DNA from: Posidonia oceanica
Taxonomy: Eukaryota; Streptophyta; Magnoliopsida; Alismatales; Posidoniaceae
Length of the DNA: 64,000 bases
Direction: 5' to 3'
Assembly: GCA_037176725.1 (NCBI GenBank)
Contig: JAZBRS010000023.1
Span: 23,431,001 to 23,495,000, forward strand
The position numbers were made by a program, and so were the translations under genes. The notes beneath the pieces are model-generated. The model did not search any database. It saw nothing but the letters and a program-made list of their open reading frames with translations, and was not told the origin of the DNA. Positions 42,252-53,474 of the stretch are shown piece by piece. The stretch's first letter is position 1, and the number at the start of each line of letters is the position of its first letter.

Positions 42252-45200
42252 ATGCCGAGATTTGGCAAGGCGTACATGAGGCCGAAGAAGTTGGCCCGGA
42301 AGGGGGAGGGCCCATCGATGTCTGGCGGGTCTGAGCCGACTCCGGTGAGGGTGCCGAAGGCAGTCGGGATGACGGAGGAGGCGACCCTGGTGCCTGTGGT
42401 GGAGAAGCCAGAGGTTGCGGAGCCAGTGGTGACGGTACAGGCGATGGACGAACCTGAGGTGGCGGCACAGGCAGACGTTGGAGAGCCTGAATTGACGAGC
42501 AGTTCTAGTGGCTCGAAGAGTTTTGACTCATCAGCTACCCTTGGTGAGGACTCAGAGAGCACTAGGTCTAACATTGACGACTCTGGTCCTGCTGAGGAGG
42601 CGGCCGCATCGGTAGCTGAGGACGGCGCGTGGTATCAGAAGATCCTGAATTTCATCCACCGGGAGGCAGAGGGCGACGCTAGTACCCTACGACGAGGTGC
42701 AGGCTTTGGGTCCGCGTAGGGATGTGACTTGGGTTGAGCTTGCAGTAGCTGTGATGGCAGCCAGGGGATAGGTAATCAAATTTCCCGTTCAATTTCAATT
42801 ATTATTATTATTATTTTTTTTAACTTGATCTGACAATTCTCCCTTCTTTCACAGAGCTGGGCTCCTATCGTCGTGCGTTGCCATTGGGGTCAGGTCCTCA
42901 GGTGCTACCGAATGTTGGCGCATTTTCAGCACGAGTGGCTTCGACAGATGGGGTTTGGACACTTCCTGTCCATTCCTCTTTTCCAGCTTGAGTTGGGACT
43001 TTTGGTGTCTGTAGCAGACCGCTACCACCACCATACGAGCTCGTTCGTGACCCGAGTCGGCGAGTTCATCCTTTCTTTGGGGGACATGGTTCGGCTGACT
43101 GAACTTGGGGTGACCGGACGTCCAATGACCGGCTCAGTGCATTCAGACGATACCTCTATGATGGCAGAGTTAGTAGAGATGAGGATAGTCATGTACGGGC
43201 CGCATCTCTACCTTCCTTCCTTGGTAGTACACCGGGTCGAGGATTCCTGGGAGACAGCGACGGAGCCTGGGGAGGACGCCGATCAGCAGCTCCGCGCCTT
43301 TCTTCTGGTTTAGTTCGGGGACTTGCTTTTCAGCCACGCCACTTTGTGGGTTTCAGCAGTGTTCCTGCCCCTGTTTGCTGACCTGGACCAAGTCGAGGAG
43401 TATACTTGGGGAGCTGCCAGCCTGTCCTTTCTGTATTCGGTCCTCTTTAAGTTTTCCGACGGCAGTTCTTGTCAGCTTGGTGGGAATCTACCATTCTTTC
43501 AAGTATATAGACTTCCCCTGCTTATTTAAGCTTCAACATTTCCTTTTTGCATATTTGATTGATGATTTGCTTTGCTTCTACTTGCAGCTGTGGGTGTGGG
43601 ACCACTTTACTTTCATGAGGCCTATCCTACCTTCAATGCCCGAGGCGGGGATGCCTTTCCCACGGGGATTGTACTGGAGTCGGGCCGCTCATGCACCTGA
43701 GGCGGTCATCGGCCATTGCTATGTCGGGCGTCTCTTCTTTGAGATGCTAGTCCCTGCCTAGGTAATCTTCTTTCCATATGCTCTCTTCTGATATTAATCT
43801 TTCTGGTATACTGATCCCTTATCTTCTTTTCAGGTGATTTGGCATCCGTACGTTGAGGGGGAACACGAGGATGTCCCAGAGATTGCCCGTGATTGGGTAG
43901 CTTTTGCCAGGGACATTTGGATCCATTGCTGGAACCACTGCCATTCCAGCAGATCAGCAGGGCACTTCGACAATTGGGGCGCCAGCAGATTCAGCCTCAA
44001 GCTCACCTGTTCAGAGTTTGGTGCGAGATACGGGGAGGAGGTGGACGTGCTCGCCACTGGGTTGACACCTACGGTCCACAGTTGCTGGATTGGGTTCGCG
44101 GCGGCTCCACCACTCCTACTGATGCGACTGTTGAGGACGAGCTGGCTTGGGCCAGGTGGATGGATGACTAGTTCAGCGGGCTCATGGTCTTCCATCGCTC
44201 CCATTTTCTGGGGCGGAAGAATCTTCCTATGGGTGACACCACTCCTGATGTGGCAGCGATGATGGTGAATGAGCTGCAGGAGTCCGTCTGCTCTCATCGG
44301 ATGCAGATGGAGATAGTGGTGAGTATTTAACTTTTTGTTTCCTTTTGCATTGCTTGTATTTCATGACAACTAACATATTTGGAGTTTGCCACTTACAGCT
44401 GAGGACTACTGACGAGTATAGTCAGCGCGACCTAGTTAGGCGCATTGCTGAGCTGACTGAGGAGGTTGAGCGTCTACGAGCCTCTGCTTCTTAGGTTTGC
44501 ATTTATTTTATAGCATAATTGTTTGCCTTGAAAACTGTGCTAATCATGCATCTTTGCTTTTGCAGCCTTCGACCAGTTCTACCCCTCCACCGGGTCATGC
44601 CGAGGAAATTTCCCGTCTTCAGAGCGTGGTAAGTATAGCAATGTATTTTCCTTTTACATTTCTTGTTCAATTCTGACTATGGTTCTGGCTTTTGCAGATT
44701 GATGATCTTCAGCGGGAGCTGTCTTATCGGGCCAGTGCCCAGGCCTCCTAGCTTGCTCTTCGGGATGTGCGAGTTCAGGAGCTGGAGTAGCAGGTACAGG
44801 TTGCTGTTAGTGACTTGGGATCTACTTGTCAGCTTGCTGAAGAGAGGGCGGCTGAGATTGCCCAGCTTGCTGTGCAGCAGCAACCCCCACCAACGACTGA
44901 TTCAGCTGCAGAGATTGCCGAGCTGAGGAGGCAGCTAGAGGTGGCTCAGGAGGTATAACTTGCTATTTTACCCTTTTAAATTCATATGCTCACTTATGCT
45001 AATGGCTTGATGCTTCTTTTCTGTCTTTTCTTGCAGGAACGAGATATGGATCGTGCGATGGTAGCTTAGCTCGAGAGTGAGGTGATGCACTATCGTCGGG
45101 AGGTCGTGCTTGGTAGGTTTGCCACTGGTCACCGAGTTCCTCCTCCTCCGTTGTCTGTGTTGAGGCATCGCTTTGGCAGCTGTCGTCCATCGATCAGGGG

Positions 45201-45321
45201 GTCTCGGGCTGCGTCACTGGCTTCTTCAGGTGGCTCAGTGCAACAGTTAGCTCAGCCCCCTATAGCTCCTCCATCGGTACCTCCTTCAGCCCCTGAGGGC
45301 GAGGGGGAGAGCGCCACATAG
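42252..45321 (+). pseudogene. Eight-exon captured plant gene (PMD-like), copy in element D
   Basis: Plus strand, antisense to element D. Exons bounded by GT-AG signals: 42252-42771, 42855-43502, 43588-43761, 43834-44318, 44399-44493, 44566-44628, 44698-44952, 45037-45321. Exon 1 starts MPRFGKAYMRPKKLARKGEG and is then acidic and Ser-rich. Exon 2 carries FGHFLSIPLFQLELGLL, FVTRVGEFILSLGDMVRL and TELGVTGRPMTG, the pattern of plant mobile domain proteins. Exon 3 carries WVWDHFTFMRP. Exons 5-8 give coiled-coil heptads and a Ser/Pro tail ending EGEGES. At least eight stops, all TAG, mostly in CAG (Gln) positions; one frameshift in exon 1 and one in exon 4. The copy in element A shares all exon borders. 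The parent gene is not identified. Confidence 0.65.
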
Positions 45322-45810
45322 TTGTTGCTGCTTTCTTTTTTTTTCTTTTTTACTTGTCAGCACTTGTACTTCAGGGGTATGCCCTGGTAATTTTGTAGAA
45401 AACTCAAATTTATAAATGATAAAGATTTTCTGCACACTTAGCAAACTTGTCAAAATGTTTCTCTCTTTTTCTTTTTTCTTTTTTTTACCTTTCTCTAAGT
45501 TGAAAATGAACTAAAATAACCAATAATCAGGGGAGCAACTCCAAATAATGGCTTTTAATTCAAATGAACTTGAAACAAGCTTATTTACGTGTAATAATAT
45601 ACAAATGATAGAGTTATGAAGAAAGATTTCACTTGCGAGCTTTAATTCTAATTTCCGCGGCCGTTGGCACTTTAACAAGTTAATAGCTTAATGAAAACTA
45701 CAACAGGTGATTCTGGATAGCTCGGAGGTCCAAAAAATATGAAACCAACGGCCACACGTGTATTTCAACTTGTAGAAGCTTCTGGAACTGGTAGAAGTTG
45801 GTTTGGCATT
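45322..45810. other. 3' flank of captured gene in D, up to element B
   Basis: No gene. The stretch cttgtacttcaggggtatgcc (45363-45383) is shared with the A copy at 25371-25391, so it is 3' untranslated sequence captured together with the gene. The AT-rich remainder ends at gcatt, the five bases before the B LTR and a possible target duplication whose partner would lie outside the window. Confidence 0.5.
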
Positions 45811-48800
45811 TGTAGACACCCCATTCTGACAGCCTGGAAGTTGATTGTTTTCTTTTGCAGGCTCGTGTGGACTCTGGAAGGGCATTCTTTTTTCCTAACC
45901 TTTCTTCTAGCCCAAAACCTAGCCCAAAACCTTGCCTAAACCCCAAGCCCTCAACCCAAGCCTCTTAGCAACTTTTAAAACCTTTCTAGGCCCAAGCCCA
46001 AGCCCATTTGCAGCCTTTGCCAACAGAGCGTGTTGTACGCTAGCATAGGCAGCGTCCAACATTGGACGCGCCCTGTGCTAGCGTTCAACGTTGGATGCCC
46101 ACTGTGGCTCAGTTGCAGCAGTGGCTGCCCGCCCCCTTCGGCTCATTGCCTATCCACTCCACCGCCTCCCTGCACTTACTACCTGTCCCTTCTTCCACTC
46201 CATGCCATCCACTACCTTCCAATCCCAAGTTACTGCCCATCCCCTCCTCATCAACACCAAAACTGCTCTCTCCGCCCTCACTGCCAGCTGTTGACTTCCA
46301 CTGCCTGCACCTGCCACCGCCCTGACCTCGCCGGCCCTCTGACAGCACTCATGCCCTCTCCTGACATCCCTTGTGGGTTCCCTACACCCAGAAGCACCTG
46401 CCATCCCCTACAATTGCCAGAATTCGGCCTGCAACCTTGACTGCCAGCACTTGAACCCATGCCCTTTGCAACAAAACCAGAAGTTCATGCCCTTGCAGCG
46501 GTCACCACACGAAGTCTAGAAGAAATTCGCCACCTCCAGAGCATAGAGTGCACTCCCATCTTTGTCCCCGACCTGTCGTCGACCTCTCCGGTGCTTCCAG
46601 CAGCTCGTGCGACCTCGCCAGAGTAGCTTCTGCCACTACATCAGCAACGCCGGCAAGCGAGGTGGAACCGCCATTCCAGGCCGCCAAAAGGTAGGCTTTT
46701 TGTCTCCTAAGGTCATGCATGTCTGTTAGCTTGTGTCCATGCATTTTCACATTTTTTTTGAATCCTTTTCGCCGCAATTTGTGGCCAGAAGAGAGTTCAG
46801 TGTGTTGGACGCACTAGCTGGTGCGTCCAATGTTGGACGCGGCATAGGCCAGCGTCCAATGTTGGACGCGGCATAGGCCAGCATCCAACACCCTACTTTC
46901 CTTTGCTCATGTTCTAATGCTTTCCATGCCTTGCTACTGCTTGTTATTTTGTAAATCCATGCTGTATGTCTTCTTTGCATGTCCTCTGATGTCATACCAT
47001 GCCTGTATCCATGCCTAGGTCTTTTTGCATGATTTAAGTCTGCTTGCTTCCTGCCTACGTTGGACGCTTGGATGAGCCAGTGTCCAACGTTGGACGCTGG
47101 TTCACCTAGCGTCCAATACCTCTGTTAGCTGTAGCTTGCTGCCATGCCTACACCTTGCTTATTTTTTATATTTGCTTATGATCCATGCTTGCTTAGAGAT
47201 GCCTGGCCCCTATGGCAACCATGCTTAGGTTTGCTAGGATCTTCTTAAGTTGCTTGCTCCTTTTTGCAAAGTTTTAATCCTATACTCCTATGCATGCTTT
47301 CCTCTTTCTTGCTTTCCATAAGTTAGATGCTTGCTGTGGATGTTTCCTTTTGCTTTGGTATGCCTTAGTATGCCTGCATGCATGTAGGTGGGGTTAGAGT
47401 TGAGCTCCCTCTTTAGTACAGGTAGGTTGGCATCCTGCAGGTGTTGGACACCAGAGTCTTCAGCGTCCAACATTGGACGCTGCTGGCTCCAGTGTCTAAT
47501 GTCCCTGCTCCCTTGCATGCTTTTGGATGCTTGCATGTTGCTCTGATTTGTTTGCTTACATGTCTCCTGTGTTGCCATGCATGTTTAGCTTCCTTTGTGA
47601 CTGTTCTTCAGCCTTCATTAATTTATTTGCTATTTTATGCAAGTTTTTGTGTGTTGTACCTCCTAGGGCATTGTACGCTGCTGGTTCAGGCGTCCAACAC
47701 TGGACATCGGCCAAGCTCGCGTCCAACGTTCTGGTTGTGCCTCTGGCCTGGCACATGCTGCAGTTGGTATGTTCTTGGCTTTTTGTGTGATCCCATGCTT
47801 GTATGCTCATTCTGTGCTCATATCCAGTAGCCCAAATGCATGCTCGCATTTTCTATTTGTCTTTTGTATGCTTTTTCTTTTGTTTCTCTCTGGCCTGTGT
47901 TAGACGCCTATCTCTCTAGCATCTAATGTTGGACGCCATGTTCAGGGGCGTCCAACACTCTGCTTGCTTTGATCTTTGATCCTAGTTTGCTCCTTGCTCT
48001 GATTCCTCCTCTAACTCTCTGTTAGGTTAGTCTTGCATGTCGTGCACCCATTTAGTTGCATTCATGCATCTGTATTGCATCCATATAGTTAGAATGCATG
48101 GTTTTCTAAAAAATTGCATGTTGTCTGCCTCCAGCAGGTGTTGGACGCCAGCATTGGCAGCGTCCAACGTTGGACGCCGCTGTTGCCAGCGTCCAACGCT
48201 TACAGTTGGCTTCACTCAGTTTTAAAACGCCAATTTTGCTTTGCTCGTCGTTTTCCACGCTTTATGGCTTCTAATGCTTACTGCAATCCCTATGCATGCT
48301 GCCTAACCCTTGTTTTGGTTTTGCGTCCCGCTTTCACAACGTTTTCCGTGCCTTGCATCGTTTTCCGTGCCTTGCATTGTTTTTCGCATTTCGCACCGTT
48401 TTCCGCACCTGCTTTGCTTTACCACTTGCATGTCGTTTGCATTGCTTGGTTTTCCCCGCAGTTTTGCTTTATCGCCTGCATCTGCATTTAGGACTATGAT
48501 GCTTACTGCCTAGGAGTTCTCATGAACCAGGGTCTGCCCAGTTCGGAACACTAGTAGCGTTGCTGAGCACATAGATAGCACGTTTATTTCCCATGCATAG
48601 TAGGTAGGCATTCATGGCATTTAAGCATTAGGCTAGCATTTCCCTACATTAGCGCGAGATTGCCTAAGAAAGACCGACTCTTGGACATATCGGGGGTGCC
48701 TAACACCTTCCCGTGCGTAACAGGAGTCCTTGCCCTTTCTCTTGGCTCGCATCGACCTTTCCTTTATCCTAGGCATGAGTCATAGCATAGCATGGCATAG

Positions 48801-49075
48801 CATAGCTTAGCTTAGCATTGCATCCCTTTGCCCCTCCTTGCATCTAGTTTTGCATGTCTTCTCATGCTTTACTCCCGATTTTCCCTGTCTTCCAATTCAA
48901 TAGAGCTGGTGGCGACTCCAATTTTTGTCTTATCATTTCTTTTCTTCTCTTTTCTGCCAGCGTTTCCGAGTCAAGTTTCTTCCCTCAGATCCTGTCGCAT
49001 ATAGTGAGCCTATTTTTATCGATGCACGCAAACTTTGGTATCGTGCATGGACGATCAGAATTCAGGATTACTACA
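45811..49075 (+). repeat. 5' LTR of element B
   Basis: 3265 bp from tgtagacacc to attactaca. In order: a CCCAAGCC-type tandem (45905-46010), a GC-rich stretch with many artificial frames (46090-46690), seven paired-arm modules (46026-48200), cgttttccgtgccttgcat repeats (48335-48410), gcatagc repeats (48775-48815), and the conserved ggtgcctaacaccttcccg block (48687). The end is fixed by the primer site one base further on. LTR F ends in the same attactaca. Confidence 0.82.
46801..46892. repeat. Palindromic GTTGGACGC module, most regular copy
   Basis: gttggacgc, spacer, gcgtccaatgttggacgc, gcataggcca spacer, gcgtccaatgttggacgc, the same spacer, gcatccaac. Three successive hairpins are possible and a 36-bp internal tandem is visible. 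Other modules in this LTR: 46026-46095, 47055-47120, 47440-47505, 47670-47730, 47895-47960, 48138-48202. Confidence 0.88.
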
Positions 49076-49076
49076 G

Positions 49077-49094
49077 TGGCGACTCCGCTAGGGA
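49077..49094 (+). other. Primer-binding site of element B
   Basis: TGGCGACTCCGCTAGGGA, one base after the LTR end. The TGGCGA start is shared with the sites of A and C; the following bases differ, so another tRNA species of the same class may be the primer. Confidence 0.75.
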
Positions 49095-50103
49095 GCAGTA
49101 CTCCAGCTTTCATCTTGTCCTTCTCGCTGCTTGCTTCTGTGTTTTGCTTGCCTTTTGCTTTCGCTTGCCTTACTTGCTTACCTGCTTGCTTGTTTATTTA
49201 CCTGATTTATGCCATGATTGCTTGCGCTGCTTTATTTGCCTGCATCACATGCCTAAATACTTGCTTGGCACACCATGCATGCCTTTTGAATGATGAATGC
49301 TTCCTTTTACACCAATGTAATGCCATTGCACCTACACATGCTATGCATATCTGCCTTTTGCTATGATGAATGTTTTTTCCTTCACTATCATGCTCACACA
49401 CACATACACCTGCCATGCCCATGTCTTTTGCAATGATGTGTGTTGCTTGCTTGCCATGTTTGGGTGATTTTCTTATCCTTTTTGCATTAAGCCTAAGGAC
49501 AATTAGAGACTGATTGTTTCCTCCATGGCTAATTAAAAACAGCAAGTAAAAAGAACTCCTAGGAGCAACTAGAGACTGCAACACACCTGCAACCCTTGAG
49601 TTAATAAAATGCGCAAGATAAAACGCGAAGCGTTTGCATAAAGCATCATATTGGGCATGCATTCTTCTCCTCTAAGTCCACTACAGTCTGAGAAGGATAG
49701 TCCCGGTCTCTTGCCCCTAGCGCTTTGGTGTAGCGTAAGTAGATCGGTCTGTCCCCCCTGTCAGGGGGTCGCGTCGGTGTTAGTAGAGGATACCACCCAT
49801 GCTTTTGGCAGGGTCAAGGCCACCTACGCACCACTACGTCATCACCTAAGCTTTGGGCCAGGTTTAAGACGTAGGACCTGCCTTTTTCTAGCCTGAGTCG
49901 GCGACCCATACACCCATGAGCGTCTGAAGTAGAATACCTACTAGGACACCTTAGATTGGTGAGGGAGAGCATGCTAGAAAGCATACATCCGCATTCATAT
50001 CATACATCAAAACATTTGCTTTTTACTTTCGGGTTCTAATCCCTTGTTATTTGTTTGCCTTTCGCGTAGAGGTCAGTCAGCGAGTTCCTTAGCTGGAGCT
50101 TGA
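49095..50103 (+). other. 5' leader of element B
   Basis: No gene. It is rich in ttgcttgcc words (49110-49250), and the stretch 49640-49990 (cctctaagtccactacagtc ... accatgcttttggcaggg) looks like a structured leader. A pyrimidine-rich ttgcctttcgcgtag stands directly before the gag frame and could be a splice acceptor, as known for introns in some Ogre elements, but I cannot show a donor. Confidence 0.45.
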
Positions 50104-52320
50104 GTGCCTTCTCTTACTGACGCCCCTGTTGCAACCCCTGCTTCTGATCATCCCCCCATTCCGAGCTACTTCGCTTTAGCGAACATAGCTCCTCCTAGGA
50201 TTCACCCTCTTGCCCCCTCTCGTAGCCTTGTGATCACCCGTTCTCGGTCAGCGATGGCCCAGTTTGTTGGTGATTCCCAGGTCCTTGTTGCCCCGGAGGT
50301 GGCCCCTCTTTCGGTCCCTTCGGCTCTGCTGCGACCTGCTCTCGCGTCGTAGGCATTCCCCTCTACTCCCCTGCCTAGACCATCGCCTCAGCTACTCACT
50401 GTTCATGCAATGGGGGCCCAGCTTCCGCCTCCTGCATATGCACAACACCCTGCACAACATCCTCCTTTGGCACCTGGTGGTCAGTCCTTAGGACTGGTCG
50501 GAGCGCAGTATCCCTTTGGCCCGTAGATCGGCACCGTGCCAGTGCAGCAGCTGACGCTCCAGCACTCTGCATCACCTATTACTCAGCATGCTAGTTATTC
50601 ATACCCCCTGCATCAGCAATACCCTACCCCTGCATACATGCCTGCACACACAACACACCCACACAGATACGCCGCCCATCCCGTCGCTCCACCAGGCGAT
50701 GTGATGGTTGACCCTGAGGAGCACCTTGGTGCGTCTTATGCGACGTATGTGGTCCCTGCCCCTGCTGTACCACCTCCTTTGGCCGCAGCTCCAGAATCCA
50801 ACGACGATAGGTTCGCCGTTCTGGAGAAAGCACTTCGACAAGTGCAGGGTACAGACCACCAGTCTTACCAATTCCGGGACCTCTGTTACTTCCCAAAGGT
50901 GGTACTCCCACCAAAGTTCCGCATCCTGGTATTTGAAAAATATAATGGTAGAGGCTGTCCAATAGCACATCTGAAGGCGTACTGCAGAGATCTCGCTCAG
51001 CTCCAGGCTGACGAGAGGTTGCTAATCCGCTTGTTCCAGAGAAGTCTAAGTGGCTCTACGCTTAAGTGGTTCACCTCACTTGATATGGCCAGCATCAAGA
51101 CATGGAACGACCTCAGTCAGGCATTCCTGGGACAATATTCCTTCAACCTGGACCTGGTCCCTAAGCACATGGACCTGGTCGCATTAAAGCAGAACCCTGG
51201 CGAGCCATTTGGGGAGTATGTCGGCCGTTGGCGTGCACTCGCTTTGCAGGTTCGAGACAGACCCTCTGATGAGGAGTCCCTCGAGATTGTGATCGGGGGT
51301 GCGTAGCCCGCTATCGGGGCTCTGCTCAGCATTCAACCTGTCACAACCTTCACTGCATTGATTCAGGCTGGCACCCGCGTGGAGAGTTCGCTACGGAGTG
51401 GCAACTTCTCGGTGCTCTCCGCGTTTGCCAAGCAGGCCACCACCAGCAGCAACAGCAACAACACCAGCAGCAACAGCAGTGGTACCACCAGCAGCCGGCC
51501 CAAGAAGAAGGACTCGCCGAAACCTAATGTTGCCTACGTCGACCCTGCGCCCGTGCCTGTTCAGCTAGTGGGTCAGCCTCCCCCGCATCAAGTAGTATAT
51601 GCACCAGCACCTAGAGCACCTCCCACACCACAAATCACTACCACCGCCCAACTGGTGTATCCTGCCGCACCGGTCTGGCAAGCGCAGCCCCAGGGGCAAA
51701 GGCGACCACAGCGTCAATTCACCCCACTGGTGGAGCCGTTAAGTGCTGTCCTCCCCAAGGTTGCGACATTTTTGAGGTTTCTCGAGGCTCGCCCGTTGCC
51801 AAATCCACTTCCGCATTAGCATAAGGCGCACCTTTTTTGCGACTTTCATCAAGCCGTAGGGCACTCGACGAACAGTTGCCTCACTTTGCGGGACGCCATC
51901 CAGAATCTGATCGAGTCGGGAACGATTTCGATCCACACGCACGAGGCACCTTCATTTGTTCCTTCATCAGCATTAGCCCCTGCACAAGAATTAGCACCCC
52001 CTCATCCCAACATCGTCCACCAGTCCCTCCCGGAGCATCCCAATCCCGAAGGTGTGGGGACCTTAGGAATCTATTCTCTCTCCCCTTCCGGGCCTGCTAT
52101 GTCTGTGGTAGACCCCTCCGAGCTCATTCATGATGTCTCAGACCCCTTTCCTCTAGCTCTGTGTCATGCGACCATTGCCGGCTCCGAGTCGGGAGTCCAT
52201 ATGATCCGACCGCGTGCCAGGCCGAGGCACTCTGCCGCTCGCCCTACCATGCATCCTCAGCCCCTGCCCCTGTACACCTTCAAGCCAGACCGCAGGCCCA
52301 AACCCCAGCCTCCTATTTAG
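50104..52320 (+). pseudogene. gag: Tat-type gag of element B
   Basis: One reading frame interrupted by five TAG codons (50350, 50524, 51304, 51817, 52318) and no other stop type. It lacks an ATG at the left edge. After a Pro/Ala/His-rich start comes the gag core (50850-51300): RILVFEKYNGRGCPIAHLKA, LLIRLFQRSLSGSTLKWF, FLGQYSFNLDLVP, EYVGRWRALALQVRD. An Asn/Ser/Thr-rich linker follows, and then the zinc-knuckle-like CDFHQAVGHSTNSC (about 51837-51880). The product would be the particle protein that packages element RNA. It is more distant from the gags of A and C than these are from each other. Confidence 0.82.
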
Positions 52321-52832
52321 GTAGGCCCTCAGTTAGCCTGTTAGCTAGGTCTCAGTTAGGGCCCCCAGCAACCTACCAGCACTAGCATCCTTCTCCCTAT
52401 TGCCCAGCAGACCTTCTAGTAGCCCCTCTTGTGCTCGCAGCACAGGCCCCAGCAGTTATTAACTTAACCTGGGACCCCCATCGCGTGTCCTACAACTATG
52501 CCACGGAAACGTGTGCAGAAGTCATGTGATCGAGGAGGGTATACCAGCCCGCAGCACTGGTGGTAAGGCCTAGCTATCCAGCACCCATTGCACCTCCACC
52601 AGCAAGCCAGCCAACAGCACCCCTACCTGTTAGCCAGCCCACAGCACCCCGAGCATCCAGCCAGCCCCCTGCACCTAGCCCGATAGAGCCAACTCCTAAA
52701 GCATCCCCTCCTATCACCAGGAAGCCACACCACAAAACTGACATCACTTCCCAGCTTAGGAGGGTTAAAGCCGATATTTCCATTTGGGACCATATCCACT
52801 CCTCTTCCGAACACCGTGAGGCTTTTCTCTGA

Positions 52833-53470
52833 GTGTTCCAAGTTGCTCGTGTGTCTCAAGCCATAGAACCCGCGGTCCTAGAAAGCATGGTTGGCGTTAT
52901 CGCGGAGCCTCATATCATCTCTTTTATGAGCGATGAGCTGCCTCTGGTGGAGATTAATCATAACCAACCCTTGTTTGTCACGGTGCAATACAAAAACTTT
53001 CGCATTCCCCTATCGCTGGTTGATAACGGGTTAGGCCTTAATGTCTGTCCATTGCGCACTGCAACCAGGCTCGGATTCAAAGCCGAGGATATCATTCCAG
53101 CGATAAAGGGAATGACAGCTTTTGATAATACACACCATGACGCTCTAGGGATCTTGATTATTCCTTTGATCATTGGCCCGATCACCTTCGATGTGGAATT
53201 CTACATTGTTGACTTGGAGCCTAACTTTAACTTCCTGCTTAGGCTCCCTTGGCTGCACAAGCATCAGGTCATCCCCTCGACCCTCCACCGCATGATCAAG
53301 TTCCGCCACGGCGACGATGTTATCGTTGTAATGGCGGAAAACTTCAAAAAGGAGCAGATCGAGGCGGTTGCACCTATCTCTTCGCAAACTATCCCTTTTG
53401 ACCCTGAACTTTCAGTTGCTTTGTATCGAGTTAATCAGTGTGAGCCGGTTAGCTTTGTACTCCTTGGCCG
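52833..53470 (+). pseudogene. Retropepsin-like protease of element B
   Basis: Open frame 52833-53498, in another phase than gag. The active-site loop reads PLSLVDNGLGLNVCP, so the usual D-S/T-G triad is D-N-G, as is common in Tat elements, and the following Ser is Leu. The flap and second half include HHDALGILIIPLIIGP and a LLRLPWLHKHQVIPSTLH ending, typical for this group (PW-H---VPSTLHQ). It would cut the polyprotein. At about 53470 the reading changes phase into a G-patch-like segment. A Pro-rich linker (52320-52830) precedes it. Confidence 0.78.
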
Positions 53471-53474
53471 TTCA

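Larger units (their letters stand above)
38882..45810 (-). mobile_element. Tat-type element D, 3' part
   Basis: Minus strand. It consists of a truncated 3' LTR (38882-39115), polypurine tract (39116-39131), tandem-repeat-rich untranslated region (39136-41880), and an antisense captured gene (42252-45321). It is then cut by the LTR of element B at 45811. Its gag and pol should lie beyond B. The order of parts (captured gene between the pol side and the 3' LTR, antisense to the element) is the same as in element A. Confidence 0.65.

Noticed and set aside
46030..46460. Pro/Leu-rich frames in the GC-rich part of the B LTR
   Set aside because: Several phases are open on both strands, they overlap LTR sequence, and similar GC-rich parts in the other LTRs do not share a protein.
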